DNA of 64,000 nucleotides from Demequina sp. NBRC 110055. Its GTDB lineage: Bacteria > Actinomycetota > Actinomycetes > Actinomycetales > Demequinaceae. The stretch is taken from positions 124,001 through 188,000 of the forward strand of contig NZ_BBRL01000009.1 of NCBI RefSeq assembly GCF_002090135.1, given 5' to 3'. The notes below the pieces were generated by a model, which was not told the DNA's origin, searched no databases, and was given only the letters and a program-made list of their open reading frames with translations. Shown in pieces: positions 27,890-37,286 of the stretch; the first letter of the stretch is position 1; the number at the start of each line of letters is the position of its first letter. The translations under genes were made by a program, and so were the position numbers.

Positions 27890-28042
27890 GAGCGCCTACC
27901 TTTCGGTCCCCACCGAGGCGTCTGCGAGGCGCGGCCAACCCGCGCTCCCCCCTGCTTCACACCATAGCCACGTATCTGCCGGGAGGCGAGGGATGGCGGC
28001 GAATGCCCCCCACTCCACCCAGCGCGACGCGGACGACGCCCG

Positions 28043-28048
28043 TATGTT
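28043..28048 (+). promoter_or_regulatory. Putative -10 element for a leaderless glycosyltransferase gene
   Basis: TATGTT is followed by 6 nt and then ATG at 28055. No ribosome binding site lies upstream, so transcription may start at the A of the start codon. Confidence 0.5.
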
Positions 28049-28054
28049 GAGCGC

Positions 28055-29071
28055 ATGGGGGCACCACACGTGACGGATCCGAGGGCCGATGCCATGGCCC
28101 GCCCGCGCTGGGCTCGCCGAGCCTGGCACGACGTGCGCGAGCTTGCGCTCGCGCACGCGCGGCGAGTCGTCAAGGCGCGACAGGTGGTCCGGGTCCGAGG
28201 GAACGGCGCCCCGGAATCCGCTCGCATCGTCGCCACCTTGGTGGTCAAGGACGAGGCGCCGCGATTCCCCTTCCTACTGGAGTACTACCGGCGCGCGGGC
28301 GTGGAGCACTTCTTCGTCATCGATAATGGCTCATCCGACGGCCTTGAGGACATGCTCCGGACCTTTCCTGACGTGACGTACTTCCACGCGGACGGCGCAT
28401 ACGGCTCGTCGCGCTACGGCAACGACTGGATCAACCACGTCGCGAGCACCTACTGCGCCGGGCGGTGGGTGCTCTACATCGACGCCGATGAGTTCCTGGT
28501 CACCTCTCATACGCCGCTCGATCTGAACGCCCTCTGCGACGGGCTCGAGCGCTCCGGGCAACGCGCCCTGCACTCGGTCATGATCGACATGTATAGCGAC
28601 CGGCCCGCCTCTCTCAATGTCGTGGCGGCCGGAACGGATCCCCTCGACGTGTGCCCTCTCTATGACAGCGACGGCTACCAGGGATTCTTTGACCCCCTCA
28701 CGGGCACGACCTGGATCAAGGGCGGGGTCCGCGCGCGGCTGTTCTTCGACGATATCCATGCGGGCCCCGCCCTGAACAAGACCCCGCTGGTGCGGTGGCG
28801 CCGGTGGTACGCCTTCGTGCAGTCGGCGCATCGGCTCGCACCCTCGTCGCTCAACCGCCAACATCCACACGTGCAAGGGGCACTGCTGCACTTCAAGTTC
28901 ACCTCGACCAGCGCTGCTCGGCTCGTCGACCACAGCAACCGCGCACAGCACACGGAGGAGTACCGGGCTTACGATGGGGTGGAAGCGACCGCTTTCGTGG
29001 GCACCCGCACGGCGAGGTTCGAGTCCGCAAAGGGACTCGTCGACAAGGGCCTCATCTCCAGCCTGGAGTAG
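28055..29071 (+). CDS. Glycosyltransferase, GT2/GT92-like
   Basis: This 338-aa cytoplasmic protein has a basic N-terminal stretch and then IVATLVVKDEAPRFPFLLEYY, FFVIDNGSSDGLEDML and the acidic motif VLYIDADEFLVT. This is the PF13704-type glycosyltransferase family. A histidine near QHPHVQGALLHFKF fits the family's C-terminal region. The start is set by the -10-like word 6 nt upstream; GTG at 28070 after a G-run is an alternative. It is the right-hand boundary of the polysaccharide locus. Confidence 0.8.
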   Translation: MGAPHVTDPRADAMARPRWARRAWHDVRELALAHARRVVKARQVVRVRGNGAPESARIVATLVVKDEAPRFPFLLEYYRRAGVEHFFVIDNGSSDGLEDMLRTFPDVTYFHADGAYGSSRYGNDWINHVASTYCAGRWVLYIDADEFLVTSHTPLDLNALCDGLERSGQRALHSVMIDMYSDRPASLNVVAAGTDPLDVCPLYDSDGYQGFFDPLTGTTWIKGGVRARLFFDDIHAGPALNKTPLVRWRRWYAFVQSAHRLAPSSLNRQHPHVQGALLHFKFTSTSAARLVDHSNRAQHTEEYRAYDGVEATAFVGTRTARFESAKGLVDKGLISSLE

Positions 29072-29469
29072 GTGACACCACGCCGCGGGACAGCAGAAGA
29101 CGCGCGTCGACCCTCTCTTTACCTAATCGTTACCAAAACGGCAAGATCGCATTCCTAGCAGGAACTTTACTGAGATTTTGCCTGCGTGTCGGGACGTTAT
29201 TCCCGCCCTCGCACTTGAAGTTCGCCGCACGGCCTCGATAGCGTCAACGGGCCGTCTCGGGGTCCGCGTCAGTCACGACCGAGTCGCCAATGACCAGCCC
29301 AGGCCTCGTGGCAGCGCCGGATTTTCGGCAGCGCCCCGGGCGAGCGCGGCGGCCTCCCGATGAGGGTGCCCGCGGGCCCGTGACTGCCGTCCGACGGCTG
29401 CGAGCCCCCTCGCTTGATCGAGGCCGCAACCACGCCCCACTCTGACGCGGGGGGCAGCTGAGGAACTCA
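29072..29469 (+). promoter_or_regulatory. Gene-free leader region of the glycine-betaine operon
   Basis: This 398-nt stretch has no plausible gene. Its first third (29113-29210) is conspicuously AT-richer than the surroundings, as expected for a promoter. It contains TTTAC and GTTAC words 11 nt apart (29118-29133). The remainder is GC-rich and can fold: CAGTCACG (29270-29277) pairs perfectly with CGTGACTG (29379-29386), and CCTCG/CGAGG forms a small hairpin shortly before the gene. I recognise no known riboswitch in it. Confidence 0.5.
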
Positions 29470-30741
29470 GTGAACGACATCGCTTTGAAGGCGGATGGCC
29501 TGTACAAGGTCTTCGGCCGCAGCGCGGATGATGCCGTCAAGAAGCTGCGCGCGGGTGCGTCCCGCGACGAGCTCGGCGGCGCCACCGCGGCGGTCATCGA
29601 CGCCTCGTTCGAGGTCAAGAAGGGTGAGATCTTCGTCGTCATGGGCCTGTCCGGCTCCGGCAAGTCCACCCTCATCCGCATGCTCAATGGCCTCCACCCC
29701 CAGACCGCCGGCACCGTCGAGGTGGGAGGAGACTCCATCACCGGCGTCAGCCCCGCCAAGCTGCGCGATATTCGCCGCAAGCGCGTCTCCATGGTGTTCC
29801 AGCACTTTGCTCTGCTCCCCCACCGCACCGTGATCGACAACGTCGCGTACGGGCTCGAGATCCAGGGCATGGGCAAGAACGAGCGCCTGCAGCGCGCCGC
29901 GAAGGTCACAGAGATCGTTGGCCTGGGCGGTTGGGAGGAAAAGTATCCCTCCGAGCTCTCCGGCGGAATGCAGCAGCGCGTGGGCCTCGCACGTGCCCTG
30001 GCCGCCGACACAGACGTGTTGCTCATGGACGAGGCGTTCTCCGCACTCGACCCGCTCATCCGCCGCGAGATGCAGGACCAGCTCCTGGAGCTTCAGCAGG
30101 AGCTGGGCAAGACCATCATCTTCATCACGCACGACCTCAACGAGGCCATGTACATCGGCGACCGCATCGCCGTGATGCGTGACGGACGCATCGTCCAGAT
30201 CGGCTCGCCCGAGGACATCCTCACGAACCCCGCGAATGACTATGTCGAGCAGTTCGTGCAGGACGTCGACCGTGCCCGCGTGCTCACCGCGGAGTCCGTC
30301 ATGCGCAAGCCGCGCACGACGGTGCGCGAGGACTCGGGCCCCCATGCCGCACTGTCGGCGATGCGTGACAACGAGATCTCGGCGCTGTACGTCACCAAGC
30401 GCGACCGCACCATCGTCGGATGGGTGCGCGACCGCGACGTGATGAACCTGGTACGGAGGGGCGAGAAGTCACTCACCCCCGCGATCAAGACCGATCACGG
30501 CGCCGTGTCGAAGGACACTCCGCTCGTCGACCTGTTTATCCCGTCGCTTGAGGCCGCCCTCGCACTCGCCGTGACAGACGAGCGTGACCGCTTGGTGGGC
30601 GTCGTGCCCCGTGTCACGCTCCTGGCCGCATTGGGCGGTGAGCCTGACGCCGCGGGTTCCGCAGAGCCCGTCGTCGAGCCGCTACCTGCCGAGGTCGTCA
30701 CCAAGGTGTTGGACTCGGCCGCGACGAAGGGAGGCAACTGA
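29470..30741 (+). CDS. proV: Glycine betaine/proline ABC transporter ATPase with CBS domains
   Basis: This cytoplasmic ATPase powers uptake of glycine betaine or proline under osmotic stress. The 423-aa product has Walker A GLSGSGKST, signature LSGGMQQRVG, Walker B VLLMDEAFSALDP and the switch ITHDLNEAM. Residues from about 275 on form a CBS-domain pair (SVMRKPRTTVREDS, VRDRDVM), which in this family senses ionic strength. The GTG start is preceded by GAGGAAC. Its stop shares one base with proW. Confidence 0.95.
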   Translation: MNDIALKADGLYKVFGRSADDAVKKLRAGASRDELGGATAAVIDASFEVKKGEIFVVMGLSGSGKSTLIRMLNGLHPQTAGTVEVGGDSITGVSPAKLRDIRRKRVSMVFQHFALLPHRTVIDNVAYGLEIQGMGKNERLQRAAKVTEIVGLGGWEEKYPSELSGGMQQRVGLARALAADTDVLLMDEAFSALDPLIRREMQDQLLELQQELGKTIIFITHDLNEAMYIGDRIAVMRDGRIVQIGSPEDILTNPANDYVEQFVQDVDRARVLTAESVMRKPRTTVREDSGPHAALSAMRDNEISALYVTKRDRTIVGWVRDRDVMNLVRRGEKSLTPAIKTDHGAVSKDTPLVDLFIPSLEAALALAVTDERDRLVGVVPRVTLLAALGGEPDAAGSAEPVVEPLPAEVVTKVLDSAATKGGN

Positions 30742-31688
30742 TGGAACTCCGCATTCCCGTTGGCGACTGGATCGATTCTTTCTTCGAGTGGCTCGAGAAC
30801 ACCTTCGAGTGGCTCTTCGAGGCCTTGCGCCAACTCTTCATCTGGATGTTTGACGCCGTTGACTGGGTCTTCGCCACTCCCCCCGCGTGGGCCGTCATTG
30901 CCGTGGTCGCCATCCTCGCGCTGTTGGCGCGCGGCTGGAAGTTCGCCGTCGGCTCGATCATCGGGCTGCTGTTCATCGTCGGCGTGGACCAGTGGGACAA
31001 CGCCGTCGACTCGCTCGCCCTGGTGATCGTCGCGGCGTTCCTTGCGGTAGCGCTGTCGATCCCGCTGGGCATCTGGGCCGCACGCAACGACACCGTGTCG
31101 AAGATCGTGAAGCCGCTGATGGACTTCCTACAGACGCTCCCGGCGTTCGTCTACCTCGTGCCCGCGCTCGCCCTGTTCCGTATCGGCGTGGCACCCGGCA
31201 TCATCGCGACGCTGATCTTCGCCATGGCCCCGGGCGTTCGCCTCACCGAGTTGGGCATCCGTGGCGTGGACAAGGAAGTTGTCGAGGCAGGCGAGGCGTT
31301 CGGCGCCACTCCGCGTCGCATCCTGCGTCAGATCCAGATCCCGCTCGCCATGCCGTCCATCATGGCCGGTATCAACCAGATCATCATGCTGTCGCTGTCC
31401 ATGGTCGTCATCGCCGGCCTGGTCGGCGCAGGCGGCCTCGGTGGAGACGTCGCTCAGGCGATCTCGGCCCTCAACGTCGCTCTCGGTTTCGAGGCCGGCC
31501 TGTCGGTGGTGGTGCTCGCGATCCTGTTGGACCGCTTCACCGCCTCGTTCGGCCAAGGCATGGGCCTCTACGCCGTGTGGTCAAAGAAGCGCCGCGCCAA
31601 GAAGACCGAGCAGGAGCAGGCGCGACTCGACGCGGGTCACGAGACCGTCGGAGGCCGTCGCGCCACCGGAGTCGGCGCCGCGTCCTAA
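30741..31688 (+). CDS. proW: Glycine betaine ABC transporter permease
   Basis: This 315-aa inner-membrane protein forms the transport channel. An amphipathic N-terminal region (WIDSFFEWLENTFEWLFEAL) precedes about seven membrane helices. The ATPase-coupling loop reads VVEAGEAFGATPRRILRQIQIPLAMPS, the EAA motif of binding-protein-dependent permeases; the leading EAGEAFG matches the ProW form. Its ATG shares one base with the proV stop. Confidence 0.95.
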   Translation: MELRIPVGDWIDSFFEWLENTFEWLFEALRQLFIWMFDAVDWVFATPPAWAVIAVVAILALLARGWKFAVGSIIGLLFIVGVDQWDNAVDSLALVIVAAFLAVALSIPLGIWAARNDTVSKIVKPLMDFLQTLPAFVYLVPALALFRIGVAPGIIATLIFAMAPGVRLTELGIRGVDKEVVEAGEAFGATPRRILRQIQIPLAMPSIMAGINQIIMLSLSMVVIAGLVGAGGLGGDVAQAISALNVALGFEAGLSVVVLAILLDRFTASFGQGMGLYAVWSKKRRAKKTEQEQARLDAGHETVGGRRATGVGAAS

Positions 31689-31754
31689 CTCGACCACGGC
31701 ATCGGCCCTCGCCGCTGCCCCAACGCAAGACTTCGCGGCTGCCGCTGAGCGGCC

Positions 31755-31805
31755 GTGGGCATCCCGCCCCGCAAAGCGGGTGGGTGCTTCCCCGGCGTGA
31801 GGAGA
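31755..31805 (+). repeat. Intercistronic hairpins between permease and binding-protein genes
   Basis: The proW-proX gap contains GC-rich inverted repeats, including CCGC/GCGG arms around an AAA loop near 31770-31795. No T tract follows. Such a structure may stabilise the proX message or reduce readthrough, consistent with the higher binding-protein dose of these importers. Confidence 0.4.
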
Positions 31806-31831
31806 TCCCCATGCCGAGAAAGGAAAGACAC

Positions 31832-32755
31832 ATGTTCAAGCGCACTGGAACCGCCTTCGCGGTAGCCGCCACCGCCGGCCTCGTACTCGCCGGCTGCTCG
31901 TCCGCCGACGAGACCACCGAGGAGACCACCGACGCCGCGACCGGCGGCGCCGAGTCGACCGACGAGGCCACCGCGGGTGGCGAGCTCACCCTCGCCGTCT
32001 TCAACGGCTGGGACGAGTCGCTCGCCTCGTCGCTGCTGTGGCAGAACGTCCTCGAGGGCAAGGGTTACGACGTCTCGCTTGAGTACGCCGACCCGGCCGT
32101 CGTCTTCCAGGGTGTCGCCGACGGCGACTACGACGTGGTCACCGACGTGTGGCTGCCCCTGACGCACGCCGACTACATCGACGAGTTCGGTGGCGACATG
32201 GAGGAGCTGGGCGCCTGGTTCGACTCCGCCGCGCTCACCATCGCTGTGAACGCCGACGCTCCAGTTGACTCGCTCGAGGACCTCCCCGAGTACGTGGACG
32301 AAATGGGCGGCCGCATCGTGGGCATCGAGCCCGGCGCGGGCCTCACCGGCGCCACCGAGAAGGCCATCGAGGCCTACGGCCTGGGCGACTACGAGTTCCT
32401 GACCTCGTCGACCCCCGCCATGCTCTCGGAGCTCGACACCGCCACCTCGAACGGCGAGAACATCATCGTGACGCTGTGGGAGCCCCACTGGGCCTACGGC
32501 GCCTACGACATCAAGAACCTTGAGGACCCCCAGGGCATCATGGGTGAGGCCGAAGAGATCGTCACCTACGGTCGCACCGGCCTGACCGAGGAGTTCCCCG
32601 AGGTTGCCGAGTGGTTCGGCGGCTTCACCATGGACGCCGACCACCTGTACGACCTCGAGAACCAGCTCAACGGCGCCTCCGAGGGCGACTACGACTCGAT
32701 CGTGTCGGAGTGGGTTGCCGCGAACCAGGAGTGGGTCGACTCGCTCACCGCGTAA
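31832..32755 (+). CDS. proX: Glycine betaine-binding lipoprotein, ProX/OpuAC type
   Basis: This extracytoplasmic lipoprotein captures betaine and delivers it to ProW. The signal peptide MFKRTGTAFAVAATAGLVLAGC ends in lipobox LAGC. The mature protein (about 285 aa) shows LAVFNGWDESLASSLLWQNV, DVVTDVWLPLTHADYI, IGIEPGAGL-type and NIIVTLWEPHWAY segments, with the tryptophans that cage betaine. AGGA lies 7 nt before this ATG; an in-frame ATG at 31811 also has GGAG upstream, so either start may be used. A strong hairpin follows. Confidence 0.93.
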   Translation: MFKRTGTAFAVAATAGLVLAGCSSADETTEETTDAATGGAESTDEATAGGELTLAVFNGWDESLASSLLWQNVLEGKGYDVSLEYADPAVVFQGVADGDYDVVTDVWLPLTHADYIDEFGGDMEELGAWFDSAALTIAVNADAPVDSLEDLPEYVDEMGGRIVGIEPGAGLTGATEKAIEAYGLGDYEFLTSSTPAMLSELDTATSNGENIIVTLWEPHWAYGAYDIKNLEDPQGIMGEAEEIVTYGRTGLTEEFPEVAEWFGGFTMDADHLYDLENQLNGASEGDYDSIVSEWVAANQEWVDSLTA

Positions 32756-32782
32756 GTCACCGCGTCTCCTGACGCACACCGC

Positions 32783-32822
32783 ACAGCGCCGGCCGTGCCC
32801 TAGGTGGGGCGGCCGGCGCTGT
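32783..32822 (+). terminator. Terminator hairpin after proX
   Basis: A 13-bp perfect stem (32783-32795 with 32810-32822) with a 14-nt loop can be extended outward by CACAC/GTGTG. There is no T tract, as is common for high-GC actinobacterial terminators. Confidence 0.7.
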
Positions 32823-32863
32823 CGTGTGTGCGCGGCCGTGTGCTGGCTGCCCCGCCTCGTGGC

Positions 32864-32908
32864 GGGACATGAGGGTCGGAGATGCACGATTCTCGACCCT
32901 CATGTCCC
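32864..32908. repeat. Long perfect palindrome between convergent genes
   Basis: Two perfect 15-nt arms (32864-32878 and 32894-32908) flank a 15-nt loop. It lies between proX and the thioesterase gene, after the proX terminator. It may terminate the thioesterase transcript or be a REP-like element. Confidence 0.6.
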
Positions 32909-32939
32909 ATCAGGACACGGAGCCAACCAACGCACTCGC

Positions 32940-33440
32940 TCAGCGTCGGCGAAACTGCACTGGCGCGTCACCATAGGGCGCCCAGGCTGCCCGCTGCGCC
33001 TCGCTGAAGCGGCGTGGCCGGCCCGTCGCCGCCTCCACGAGAACCAAGGTCGTCGCGGCCCTCGCGTAGACCGTCTGCGCCTCATCGTCGGCCAGAGGCG
33101 AGCGCACCTCATAGCAAATCTCGACGCTCGCTCCCCCGAGCCGGCCAATCCACAGCTGCACGTCCAGCGGCCGCCTCTGGAAGGGTGCCGGGGCGAGGTA
33201 CTCGATCTGCTGGCTGGCGATCAACGTGTGAGTCTCGGCTCCGGGACCTCCCGACAGCACCGCCGTGGGCAAGCCGTCACCCACCTCGACGTCATCCACC
33301 GAGCCGCCCACCGCATCGTCCGCCCAAAAGACCTGGATGCGGGCCTCCTCGAGGAGCCGTAGCATCTCCGCATTGTTGACGTGCCCGTAAGCGTCGATGT
33401 CGGACCAGCGCAGGGAGATGGGGACGTGGATGCGGCTCAT
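32940..33440 (-). CDS. Acyl-CoA thioesterase, 4HBT/YbgC-like hot-dog protein
   Basis: This 166-aa cytoplasmic protein has one hot-dog domain with the 4HBT catalytic motif RWSDIDAYGHVNNAEMLRLLE at about residues 11-31, including the aspartate expected to act in thioester hydrolysis. Substrate is unknown. The ATG lies 6 nt after TAGCGT with no ribosome binding site, so a leaderless transcript is likely. It is divergent from the glyoxalase-like gene, only 39 bp apart. Confidence 0.87.
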   Translation of the reverse strand: MSRIHVPISLRWSDIDAYGHVNNAEMLRLLEEARIQVFWADDAVGGSVDDVEVGDGLPTAVLSGGPGAETHTLIASQQIEYLAPAPFQRRPLDVQLWIGRLGGASVEICYEVRSPLADDEAQTVYARAATTLVLVEAATGRPRRFSEAQRAAWAPYGDAPVQFRRR

Positions 33441-33446
33441 GCCCTC

Positions 33447-33473
33447 ACGCTAGCGGTGCGGCGGACGTAGCCT
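33447..33473. promoter_or_regulatory. Compact divergent leaderless promoters
   Basis: TAGCGT on the minus strand (33447-33452) is 6 nt from the thioesterase ATG. TAGCCT on the plus strand (33468-33473) is 6 nt from the glyoxalase-like ATG. Both promoters fit within the 39-bp gap only if each -35 region overlaps the other gene's start. Confidence 0.45.
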
Positions 33474-33479
33474 GGAGCG

Positions 33480-33863
33480 ATGGAGTTCACCGATCCTCAG
33501 GTCATCCTGTTCGTCTCGGACTGCGAGCGTGCCGCGAACTTTTACGCCGTATTCGGCTTCCGCGAGACATTCCGTGCGCCGGACGTGGCGCCGTTCAAGA
33601 TCGAGATGACCCTTGGCGGCTTCGGACTTGGCGTCGCACTGCCGCAGCCGGCCGCCGAGAGCCACGGCCTCACTCCCGTCACCGAGGGCGACCGCGCGTG
33701 CCTGACCTTCTGGACCGATGATGTCGAGGCGGCCTTTGCCGCCGCGACCGCGGCGGGAGGCACGCCACGCTCCGCGCCGCACCCATTCCGCGATGGCCTG
33801 AGCGTGGCGTTCGTGAACGACCCCGACGGTCATCCCGTGCAGCTCGTACAGCGCACCCACTGA
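33480..33863 (+). CDS. VOC/glyoxalase-family protein
   Basis: This 127-aa protein has the paired beta-alpha-beta-beta-beta fold of the vicinal oxygen chelate superfamily, with VILFVSDCERAANFYAVFGF at the start and VAFVNDPDGHPVQLVQ at the end. The DPDGHPVQLVQ strand matches the typical metal-side motif DPDGNxxEL with Gln in place of Glu. The superfamily includes glyoxalases, dioxygenases and resistance proteins, so the substrate cannot be named. It is convergent with ettA. Confidence 0.8.
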   Translation: MEFTDPQVILFVSDCERAANFYAVFGFRETFRAPDVAPFKIEMTLGGFGLGVALPQPAAESHGLTPVTEGDRACLTFWTDDVEAAFAAATAAGGTPRSAPHPFRDGLSVAFVNDPDGHPVQLVQRTH

Positions 33864-33922
33864 AACGCGAGCGCGGCGGCACCGCCGCCGGACGACCGCC
33901 AGGATCGCCGAGCACACGCACG

Positions 33923-33952
33923 GGAGCCCCCGCCGCGAACGGCGAGGGCTCC
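33923..33952. terminator. Terminator hairpin after the glyoxalase-like gene and ettA
   Basis: Twelve base pairs with one mismatch (33923-33935 with 33940-33952) close a CGAA tetraloop. It lies between convergent genes and probably serves both. Confidence 0.7.
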
Positions 33953-33969
33953 AGTGGCAGCGCCAGCGC

Positions 33970-35652
<1,683 letters not shown>

Positions 35653-35786
35653 TGCTGCTCCGTGAACTCGTGGGGCGGCGCCGCGCGGGCGCCCGAATGA
35701 ACCGCGTACCAGCCTACGCGGTCGGAGCGCCGACGGCTCCGCGCGGTCGGAGGGGACGACCGCGCGGAGCACGTCTGTCGCCGCGG

Positions 35787-36278
35787 CTACACGGACGCTG
35801 CGGCGGGCTCCTTGGCCACCTCGTCATCGAGTTCGTCGAGTCCCTCGGCCTCGCCAGGGTCGACATCCTCCGCCTTGGGCGGCGCGGGCGTCACCTCTCC
35901 ACTCGCGTCGACCGTCGCGCGCTGGAACTTCGCCGTACCTCGGGTGAGGTCGTGGCCCACGGCCGTCGCGTCGACGCGCATGGCCCACCGCGTGGCCCCG
36001 TCCGGTCCCGACCACTCCTCGGTGCGCAGGCGTCCCGTCACGACGACTGGCTGGCCCTTCTCCACCGATGACACCACCAACGCCGCCGCGTCTCGGCGCA
36101 CCCGCACGTCGAACCATTCGGTGCGGCCGTCCGCCCACTCGTTGGTCGAGGGGTTGAAGCGACGTGGGGTCTGCGCGACCCGAAACGTCGCCATGTCGGT
36201 CATGCTGCCGTCGCGACGCACCACCATCGCGGGGCTCGTCGCCGCCCACCCCGTCACCGTGATCTCCAGATCTCTCAT
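35787..36278 (-). CDS. Single-stranded DNA-binding protein, SSB-like
   Basis: This 163-aa protein has an OB-fold domain (residues 1-110): EITVTGWAATSPAMVV, TFRVAQTPRRFNP, EWFDVRVRRDAA, and GQPVVVTGRLRTEEW match the SSB core. The acidic C-terminal tail (EGLDELDDEVAKEP) lacks the usual DDDIPF-type tip, so it is probably the secondary actinobacterial SSB rather than the replicative one. GGGAGGA precedes the ATG. It lies between ettA and proC in a conserved actinobacterial gene order. Confidence 0.83.
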   Translation of the reverse strand: MRDLEITVTGWAATSPAMVVRRDGSMTDMATFRVAQTPRRFNPSTNEWADGRTEWFDVRVRRDAAALVVSSVEKGQPVVVTGRLRTEEWSGPDGATRWAMRVDATAVGHDLTRGTAKFQRATVDASGEVTPAPPKAEDVDPGEAEGLDELDDEVAKEPAAASV

Positions 36279-36458
36279 CGTGTCCTCCCATGCGCCGCAC
36301 CCTGCGGCGTCGTGTTCAGACTGGGGCGAGATCGACGACAGCGAGAGACCGTCGCCACATCTGTGGAGGGGACCGTCGATACGCGGCCCCTGGGGACGAT
36401 GCCGAGAGGCCCGCCGGGGTCGGCCACCCCGACGAACGAGAGGGCGGGTGCGTGGCCC

Positions 36459-37286
36459 CTACTTCCCCATCTCCTCGTTGCGGGCGAGCGCCGCCGCGAG
36501 GGCATCGGCCACCGTCGCGTTCAGGTCCCGCTCACCGAAGACGCGCAGCGCCTCTGCCGTCGAGCCGCCCGGGCTCGTCACCTGGCGGCGCAGTTCGGCG
36601 GCGTCATGAGGAGAGCCGTCGAGGTAGGTCATCGAGCCCAGCATCGTCGCGGTGACGACGCGGGTGGCCTGCTCCGTGGGAATCCCCAGCGAGACCGCGG
36701 CGGCCTCGAGAGCCTCGACAAAGGCATACGCGTAGGCGGGACCGGAGCCCGCCACGGCGGCAAACGCATTCACCAAGGACTCGTCCACGATCTCGATCAG
36801 GCCCGTGGGAGCGAGCAGCGAGGCGGCCGCGGCGCAGTCCGCGGGCTCGCCCGCCAGGGCAGTGACACCGCGCCCGATCGCGGTGGGCGTGTTGGGCATG
36901 GCGCGCACTACCCGAACGCCCGCACCGCGTTCACCCTCGCCGAGCGCCTCACGCATCGGCTCCAGGCGCACCCCGGCCGCAACCGAGATCACCACGGCAT
37001 CGGTTCCGAGGAGAGGCGCGATCTCCTCGCACAGTTCCACGATCTGGTACGGCTTCACGCCCAGGATCACCGCATCCGCTCCGTCGAGCGCCCACGCGGT
37101 CGCCCCCTCATCCACCGACAGCGCCCGATGCTCGACGTGAGACAGTCCCCCAGCCCACTCCGGCTCGCGCGTGCGCGTCGTGAGGCGGATGCTCTCGACG
37201 TCTCCAGCGCCTGCGAGCGACTGCGCGATGGCCCCGGCCATGTTGCCCGCGCCCAACACGGCGACGGTGCGAAGGGTCTCGGTCAT
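36459..37286 (-). CDS. proC: Pyrroline-5-carboxylate reductase
   Basis: This cytoplasmic enzyme performs the last step of proline synthesis, reducing pyrroline-5-carboxylate with NADPH. The 275-aa product has the Rossmann motif VAVLGAGNMAGAIAQSLAGAG, the central PNTPTAIGRGV block, and the C-terminal signature VAGSGPAYAYAFVEALE and VTSPGGSTAEALRVF. GAGGAG precedes the ATG, which overlaps the stop of the upstream dynamin-like gene (ATGA). Coupling of proline synthesis to GTPase genes may be incidental. Confidence 0.95.
   Translation of the reverse strand: MTETLRTVAVLGAGNMAGAIAQSLAGAGDVESIRLTTRTREPEWAGGLSHVEHRALSVDEGATAWALDGADAVILGVKPYQIVELCEEIAPLLGTDAVVISVAAGVRLEPMREALGEGERGAGVRVVRAMPNTPTAIGRGVTALAGEPADCAAAASLLAPTGLIEIVDESLVNAFAAVAGSGPAYAYAFVEALEAAAVSLGIPTEQATRVVTATMLGSMTYLDGSPHDAAELRRQVTSPGGSTAEALRVFGERDLNATVADALAAALARNEEMGK

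Noticed and set aside
29072-29469. A known c-di-AMP (ydaO) or other catalogued riboswitch upstream of proV
   Set aside because: I could not find the conserved blocks of the ydaO class, so only an unassigned structured leader is claimed.
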